From positions 22,624,858-22,688,857 of the forward strand of contig OX387190.1 of the NCBI GenBank assembly GCA_947561395.2: 64,000 bases of DNA, read 5' to 3'. Made by a program: the position numbers and the translations under genes. Below the pieces are notes generated by a model. It saw nothing but the letters and a program-made list of their open reading frames with translations, was not told the origin of the DNA and made no database searches. Position 1 is the first letter of the stretch, and the number at the start of each line of letters is the position of its first letter. Shown piece after piece: positions 57,432 through 64,000 of the stretch. The stretch comes from Buxus sempervirens (Eukaryota > Streptophyta > Magnoliopsida > Buxales > Buxaceae).

Positions 57432-58556
57432 TCTACAAACAATATTTACATGATCCAAAAAGACGAAAAAACTATAAAAGAATAATCTCTAGTTATAGCC
57501 CGAAAAATAATAATCCTCTGGACGATAGACATCTAACCCATTATCTTTGTCTATCCCAGCACGTACTCGCTCTGCAGAATTTTCTGAAAACAAAAACGAT
57601 AAAACAAAACGCGTGAGAATTTCTTCCCCGTAAGTAGCAAATGCATGCTAAACAACATTTATGCAATTTATGATACAATGTAACAACTATCATCCTTATT
57701 TAAACCATATCCGAAGTGTGAAGTATTCAAGAGCCTTAAAATGATGAAAAGATAAAATCAAAAATCAATACAAACCACGGTATTAGTAAACCACAACCAA
57801 TAACAAAGATGTATTAATGTAGGACTCGTAGATTAGAATACCTTGGGTGATTTAACACTAGTGTCCAATTCCCCACCTCACGGCTTACAAGGAAAGACCT
57901 AGCTAGGGTCGCTTTTCCAAAGCGGAGTACCCATGCATGAGACACGTATGAGTTGGCAAGTACAACCCAGTCAACTAGTTAGTAGAAGTTAGTGATTATA
58001 GCATATTTGAATATACTAAACCCTTGAGTTGACCTCACAGTTTGCTGCAGCTCACCCGCACATAGGGTGGCCTTAATTCTGTGGTGGATGCAAGTTCACT
58101 ACCCCCGGCTCCTCACGAACTAGGGTGAACGACCATCCACTACCCACAAATCAGTAAAATGCATACTGGACAAGAGTATTAATTCTACACAAGTCACTCT
58201 AACACACTATCTGGCTTAGACATGGATCCAACTCTACAACTAAGCGCACTAGACCATAAAAACAAACCACTATTTCCATATACTCAATTATAAACAATCT
58301 CACAATTCTGAGCTTCTGGGGTGAATTTAGGTTCACTACCCACAATGCCTCAAAGCATGTGGTGAGCTTGAGTTCAGTACAAAAAGGGAGAAGATCAGAC
58401 TAACCCTAGAATTTAAGAAAAGAAAAAGGGGAGAGAGGCTTACCTGGGTTTGAGAAAGCAGAGAGACAGGGGTTCCTTTCTTCACTTGGAGCTCTTCTAG
58501 CTTCAATTCTCAGCCTTTTGCTTGAGGTGAGACCCTTCATTTATAGGCAAACCTAG
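57432..58556 (-). repeat. Part of an outer LTR (related to family 1), interrupted by 58557-61680
   Basis: 58380-58550 matches the promoter-proximal part of family 1 (ATAAATGAAGGG TATA on the minus strand, GAGCTCCAAG, donor-like CAG|GTAAG at 58444/58443). It continues at 61686-61986 and 63797-64000, with two solo LTRs between. The part at 57500-58350 has no counterpart in the other family 1 LTRs. Confidence 0.6.
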
Positions 58557-59604
58557 TGTGCGCGCGTGGGAAACGCGGCACGGGGAATTCGGAGTCGCCA
58601 CCGCCTGATGGGGTGCAGGCGGACACCTGGGTGCCTAATCTTGTTTATTAGGGCTTTTGGTCTGCGGCTTGAGATTCTAAGTCTGTTCTCGGTTGCGGTC
58701 TGGGGAAGTCTGTAGACACCCTAGTCCGCCCCGTCGGATGACAGGTCCCGTGGGTTCCCTGGTTTGAGTCAGCTTACATTGGTCTCACCCGATTCCTAAT
58801 CCGATATGCCGTTTGGTTAAGTCTGGCGGGACCGCCTGAGTGGTGTGGGTCCCTTTAATTGTTTTTATCTTGATTACTTAGGTGATCTGAGTTTGGTTGG
58901 GTGGGCCCCGTTGGAAGGCCCACGGTGTCCTTGGTGGGCTTAGTCAAGCCCGTGTGCCCTTGTGGGCCTCGGCCTATCCTAGGAGGCCCTTTGGGCTTTG
59001 GTTGGTGCATTGATTTTACTTTAAGTTCAGATTTGAAGATAAAGTGTTTTTCATGCATAAGTGGGCCGGACTGGTTTGTGGGCCCCTTAGGTGGGCCCAC
59101 CTGGTGGCCAAGTATTTTTATTGGATTTATCTTTTTAATTTTGCCAAAGTGATTTGGACATTGGGCTTGGGGCCCGCAGTCCAAATCTGGGCTTGTAAGC
59201 CCAAGTTACCGAAAGTTAGGGTTCGTACCCTTCCTTGGTTCGGTTGGTGGGCTTTGGCGGGCCCGGTAGGCCCGTGCCCTTGGTCTCGGCCAAACCACGC
59301 ATTTCATACATCAATTTCACAAGTCCGGTTCGGGTGGACCGCCTTAGGTTTGGCCCGCCCGGTTTAATCGGTTTAATTTTGCTTATCTTGATTAAGTTGC
59401 ATGCATATATGTTTATTGGGCCGGGTGGGCCCCGTTGGAAGGCCCACTGGAAATCAAGTTGGACCGGGGGTCCAAGTCCCACGTTGGGTTTCCGGGTGAC
59501 CCAGAAACCCTATTGGTTTATCCGGTTCGGTTCGGAAATGGCATTCACATCTAGCAATAATCACAGAAAAAAACACAAGATGGACACTCTGTCAGAAGAA
59601 AAAC

Positions 59605-59860
59605 TGGCTCACTTCCTGAAGTGAGCGCCAGGTGAGCGCCAATAGGCGCTAAGAACCGGGCGAATTTTGGACCTGGCGCTCACTCGATACTAAGTGAGCG
59701 CGAGCTGGGTGGGAGGTGAGCGCGAGATGGGCGCGAGATGGGCGCCGGAATTCCACTTGGTTTTAAGTGAGCGCGAGCTGAGCGCCAAGTGGGCGCCAGC
59801 TCAGCGGACAGTGAAATAAAACGGGCGCCCACTTCCTAAGTGAGCGCCAAGTGGGCGGCT
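59605..59860. repeat. Cluster of GAGCGCC/GGCGCTC inverted motifs
   Basis: Palindromes such as GCTCACTTCCTGAAGTGAGC and CGCTCACT...AAGTGAGCG recur with irregular spacing, mixed with direct copies of GTGAGCGCGAG. Confidence 0.75.
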
Positions 59861-61044
59861 ACTCACTGCACTCTGTTTTTTCTCTCCAAACTCAATTTCC
59901 GACTGGTTTTAACCTCTGTAATTGGTTTTTAAGCTTTATAAGCACTTTCTGGGGATCCTTATAACCCCAGAAGACTTCTAAACACAAATGGAAATTAACC
60001 TAACCTAACATATCCTCACCACTCACCACTCAAATCTCTCTGGAAACTTACAAATCCGAAACAAGGTATTAATAGAACATGAATAAGCTTCCGAAATCAA
60101 AACCCTAACTAACTGAACATGATTAAACTTCCGAAATCAAAACCTAACTAACTATCTGAACATGATTAAACTTCCGAAATCAAAAAAAACCCTAACTAAT
60201 AGAACATGATTATGAAGAAGGGAACAGGGGGATTTTATGGGGTTACAACAACAGAGATGGAGAAATCATGGGGAACATGCTCCCGTTTCGAATCAAACAC
60301 AAGTAATAGCAGTAAATAACAAAAATGCTAGTAAACAAGATATCACACTGAACTTATTTATTTTGGGACAAGAGTTCGTCGGGAACATTACCTGGGTGTT
60401 TCAACACCTCTCCGAAATGGGTGAAGCCTCCTTGGAGCGCAGGAGCAGCCGCTGGAACAACACCTCTCCACGCCCACAGCAAGCTCTTCTTCGGGTTTGA
60501 TGAGGAAGAAGAGGAAGAGAAGGGGCAGGGTCTCGAACCAGGTAGAGTGGGGAAGAGGGAAATGAAATTCGGCAGAGTCGTGCCAACCCAGAAAGAACCA
60601 AGCTCGAAACCCTCCAACCAAACTTTTTCTCCCCGAAATTTTTCCCCTTTCAATAAAAAATCCCCGAACCCTTTGCGCGAGCACTCGCGCGGCTTATATA
60701 GGCAAGGGAGAAGGGATGCCGCTCACTTTGGCGCCCAGCTCAAGGTGGGCGCATGCCTGCTCGCCACGTCCGCGCGAGCGGCATAATGATTAAAATTCAT
60801 TAAATGCCGCCGCTCGCCGGTCGAAAAAATCTAAAAAATTCAGATTTAGTCCCTGACAATTTTTGGTAAAATCCGATATTCTCGGATTTTTACAGATTTA
60901 GTCCCTGGGATATTTCGAATGTTCGGATATTTACGGATTTGATCCCTGAGATATTTTCCTGCGCAACTCGCCACGTGTGCAGCTTTTTGCCACGTGCGCA
61001 GATTGCCGGTTTTGCTGCTTGAGAATTTCGTCAGCTCATATTTT

Positions 61045-61560
61045 CTTCATCCGGGCTCCGATTTTGGCAAACTCAGTTGCATTAGAATCATATCGGAGCC
61101 CTCTATCCGATGACCTAGGGGTAGGCCTCCGGATCGGATTTTAGCAGAAAGTCAACTTTTGGCTTTGCTCAGGTTTGACCGCCCGCAGAACCTTCATCCG
61201 GACCCCGATTCCTGCAAACTTAGTTGCGTTGGAACCGTGTCGAGATTCTCTATCCAATGACCTAGGGGTAGGCCTCTGGATCGGATTTCAGCAGAAAGTC
61301 AACTTTTGGCTCTGCTCAGGTTTGACCGCCCGCAGAACCTTCATCCGGACCCCGATTCCTGCAAACTCAGTTGCGTTGGAACTGTGTCGAGATTCTCTAT
61401 CCAATGACCTAGGGGTAGGCCTCTGGATTGGATTTTAGCAGAAAGTCAACTTTTGGCTCTGCTCAGGTTTGACTGCCCGCAAAACCTTCATCCGGACACC
61501 GATTCCTGCAAACTCAGTTGCGTTGGAACCGTGTCGAGATTCTCTATCCAATGACATAAA
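61045..61560. repeat. 147-bp tandem array
   Basis: CTTCATCCGG starts at 61045, 61192, 61339 and 61486, each 147 bp apart; about 3.5 copies. Confidence 0.9.
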
Positions 61561-61864
61561 GTGAGCTGGCCAATTTTCACTTGATCAAAAAGTCAACTTT
61601 TCACCCCTTAGGGTTTGACTTTCTGTCCAGGGTTTGTATTTTTGGTTTTTTTCTGGGAGCGCGAAAATGAGGTGCTTACACCTAGGGGCATGGTTGGTCA
61701 CAAGGGTATTCCAAACTAGGGTTCTAGAATCTTCCAACTTAGTTTTAAAACAGGAGTTGGAGTAAATCAGTGTAAAAAGGGGAGATCACATCTGCTAGAG
61801 AGAGGTAAGAGTGGTAAAAATGACTCCAAAATCGAGTATTTCCGAATTTGCGCAAATTGAACGT

Positions 61865-61986
61865 GACCGCATATACAATGCGGTCATGTTCAGTTCACAT
61901 TATATATGCAGACAAGACCAAACCGCATACTATATGCGGTTTTGTCCAAACCACATACCATATGCGGTTTTGTCCAAACTGCATAC
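61865..61986. repeat. 28-bp palindrome array in the outer LTR
   Basis: Units of about 19-21 bp (ACCGCATACTATATGCGGT type) at 61866, 61894, 61922, 61950 and 61978, each 28 bp apart. The fifth is split by the solo LTR 61987-63796 and continues at 63797. Confidence 0.85.
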
Positions 61987-63796
61987 TGTGAGACATGGGA
62001 AAAAATCAAAAATCCTTTTGACTTCCTCAATCATCACACGGGATTGAATAAAACAAAGAGTCGCCACCATTCAATTTAGGTGTGAATGGACACCAAAATA
62101 TTAAATAAGCACAAAAGGCAATTTTAGGGTAAAAATAACCCTCCTAAAAAAAACGACCAGAGATGGGTAAGGGGATTAGGTTATGAACAGGGGAAGGTGT
62201 TAGGCACCCCTATTCATCCACACAAGGTGGTTGCTAGGTATTGTTCATGTTAAATTAAAGGAAAAAGGCTTGCTATAAAAATCATGAAAAATCACAAAAA
62301 AGACAAAAATTGTATGGTTTTTTCATACGAATAGCCTGATTGATCCAGAACTTTCAAATATGATCATACCATTCCTAGGGTTTCATGATCAAAATAATAT
62401 TGAGATAAATCAAATAAAATCAATTTTAAGTGAAAAATCCAAAAATCTGGCTTCAAGTCAAATTCTAGAAATCTAGAAAAATATAATTTTTATAAAATAT
62501 TTCAAAATTGAACCTGAATAATCCAAGACATGGTAAAGCCCATATTTCACATTAAATCTGAAAATCAAAACCAAAAATACCCACGTTGATGAAAAACATC
62601 AAAAGGGGAGAACTGAGACCGTAGGGTCTTCTCTCAATAATGAAAAAGGATTCAAAAACAACATAATGAAACCCTAGAATTTATTTTTAGGCTTCTGGAT
62701 CCAGATCTACCATATTGATCATGATAAATCCAGGATCCTAGCCTAAAATCACAAAAATCACGAAAACAGTGCTGTAGGTGCAAAAGTGGTGAAAATCCAA
62801 ATTTTGGAAAATAGTGGGGATCTCATGCTATAAACATCATGGATTCATGTATTCATTCAGATATATCATAAAAACCATTAAACATGATCAGGATATTTAA
62901 AGCAGCCACATCTCACAGATTTGAGCACATGGGGGTCTACCCTACGGATCCACCTGTTCTCTTTTCCCCTAGCTCTCTCTTTACGTTTTATGGCTAGAGA
63001 GGATTCTTGAGGTACTTGGAGATAGGTTAGGTTATACAAACACAATCACAGGCTTTATTCTAGAAAAAAGGAGAAAAATAGATATGGGGTTCTATTCTAG
63101 GGATCCACCTGTTCTCTTTTCCCCTAGCTCTCTCTTCACGTTTTACAGCTAGAGAGACTCTTGAGGTACTTGGAGGCAAGTTTAGGAATACTAGATACAA
63201 AAGATGGCCTTATTCTACAGCAATAGAGATGATCCTATTATTTCTAGAATTGAAGACAGAAAATAAAAGGGAAAAGGGACTTACTTGGATTGAGCAAGCA
63301 AAGTAGCAGGGGTTCCTCTTCTTCTCTTGGAGCTCTTGAGTCTTCAAAATTTCGTGGCCCTCAGCTTGAGAATCTCACCTCTATTTATAGGCAAGCACAT
63401 GGGCAAGGCTGGTCCAGAAGGATATATCCTGATCCTTAAGATAGAGTGAAAGACAGAGATAATGCCCATCCATAGCCAACCAAGGTGGTTTCAGCGAATA
63501 AAAGACGTAATTCGCTCATTTAAAGATATATTGGACTTAAGATAAAGCTCGGAAATCGAGAGAAGAATAAAACTCGCACGAGTCTTTAGTGACCGTAAAT
63601 GAATTACGGTCCAACGGTGACCGTATTTTCAATACGGGCGCGCCTGACCATAGAGAGATCTCGGGCGCGACCGGCCCGTGAATGCAATACGGGCAAAGCT
63701 TGCTTAGTCAGATTTTATACTTTTTTGACCTGTTTCAAATCCCAATTAATATTTTCAATTATTTTCTCATTTTTAGTGCAATTTGGGGTGTCTACA
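61987..63796 (-). mobile_element. Solo LTR (family 1) inserted in a palindrome array, target duplicate CATAC
   Basis: CATAC at 61982-61986 and 63797-63801 flanks 1810 bp running TGTAGACACCCC... to ...CCCATGTCTCACA on the minus strand. TATA CTATAAATAGAGG lies near 63386 and donor-like CAA|GTAAGT at 63285/63284. A segment of about 90 bp is duplicated (62937-63030 and 63085-63180). A 21-bp palindrome array is at 63591-63694. Confidence 0.9.
63591..63694. repeat. 21-bp palindrome array in solo LTR
   Basis: Units start at 63591 (GACCGTAAATGAATTACGGTC without its last base here), 63619, 63646 and 63674, spaced 28, 27 and 28 bp. Confidence 0.8.
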
Positions 63797-63883
63797 CATA
63801 CCATATGCGGACAAGGCCAAAATGGCCTGTCTGCACAGATTCTGCATAGCCTTGACCGTTACCAGCACAGGCAATACTTATTT

Positions 63884-63951
63884 ACATGTAATATCATTTA
63901 AGTAAATGTCCTCGTATTTTTTAATCTCCATTTACTTAAGATATTACATGT
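63884..63951. other. Conserved long stem-loop, second copy
   Basis: TTACATGTAATATCATTTAA... pairs with CTTAAGATATTACATGTAA around the same 20-nt loop as at 46857-46923. It is preceded in both copies by CAGGCAATACTT. Confidence 0.8.
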
Positions 63952-64000
63952 AATTTTTCCCAGTTAAATTTTGTTGACTTTGGACTCCACAAAATGACAT

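Larger units (their letters stand above)
58557..61680 (-). mobile_element. Solo LTR (family C), target duplicate CCTAG
   Basis: CCTAG at 58552-58556 and 61681-61685 flanks 3124 bp. On the minus strand it begins TGTAAGCACCTC and ends ...CGCGCGCACA. TATA (CTATATAAG) is on the minus strand near 60690. GAGTCGCCAC is at 58592-58601. It holds short inverted GTGAGCGC/GCGCTCAC motifs at 59605-59860 and a 147-bp tandem array at 61045-61560. Confidence 0.88.

Overview
This is nuclear DNA of a flowering plant, probably one with a large, retrotransposon-rich genome. The evidence is intron-containing plant gene families (COMT-type O-methyltransferase, GDSL esterase, CYP706-like P450, plastid ribosomal protein S20, trihelix factor) embedded in nested Ty3/gypsy elements whose pol carries a second RNase H domain, the mark of the Tat lineage. 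I cannot name the species. Only one gene looks complete: the O-methyltransferase at 54044-55415 (+).

Layout. 1-7109 is the 5' part of a minus-strand Tat-type element: LTR about 6091-7109, gag-pro 5971-2384, and an open pol running off the left edge. It is inserted in sequence that resembles the upstream region of the GDSL gene at 12354-14778. 7110-18788 holds a plastid RPS20 exon relic, the damaged GDSL gene, a DUF4283 LINE-type relic and a 75-bp tandem array. 18789 to about 41200 is a second, heavily decayed minus-strand Tat-type element: 3' LTR 18789-20419, two genes in antisense (+) orientation between pol and that LTR (22053-24997 plant-mobile-domain type, 25503-27239), then integrase, RNase H, RT, protease and gag, with two foreign solo LTRs (29320-31368, 32433-34871) inserted in pol. 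41210-41682 is a complete TRIM. 42838-44121 has P450 and trihelix relics, followed by a solo LTR at 44599-47378. 48893-50294 is a foldback-like element built of opposed 22-bp repeats. 50306-53363 has fragments of small genes, including a defensin-type signal exon. 54044-55415 is the O-methyltransferase. From 56740 to the right edge lie a hairpin MITE, part of an outer LTR, and two solo LTRs (58557-61680, 61987-63796) inserted in that outer LTR.

How parts relate. Five solo LTRs have identifiable 5-bp target duplications (ATACT, CTACC, CTGGA/CCGGA, CCTAG, CATAC), so nesting order is readable. Different LTR families here share one architecture: a minus-strand-type TATA box, a splice-donor-like site about 100 nt downstream, a GTGGCGACTC-type motif 35-75 nt from the U5 end, and periodic arrays of short palindromes near the promoter. 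The same 25-bp palindrome at a 39-bp period occurs in two LTRs and directly upstream of both antisense genes. I consider this shared cis-architecture the most interesting signal in the window. Decay of the second element and its antisense genes is dominated by stop codons explainable by C-to-T or G-to-A transitions.
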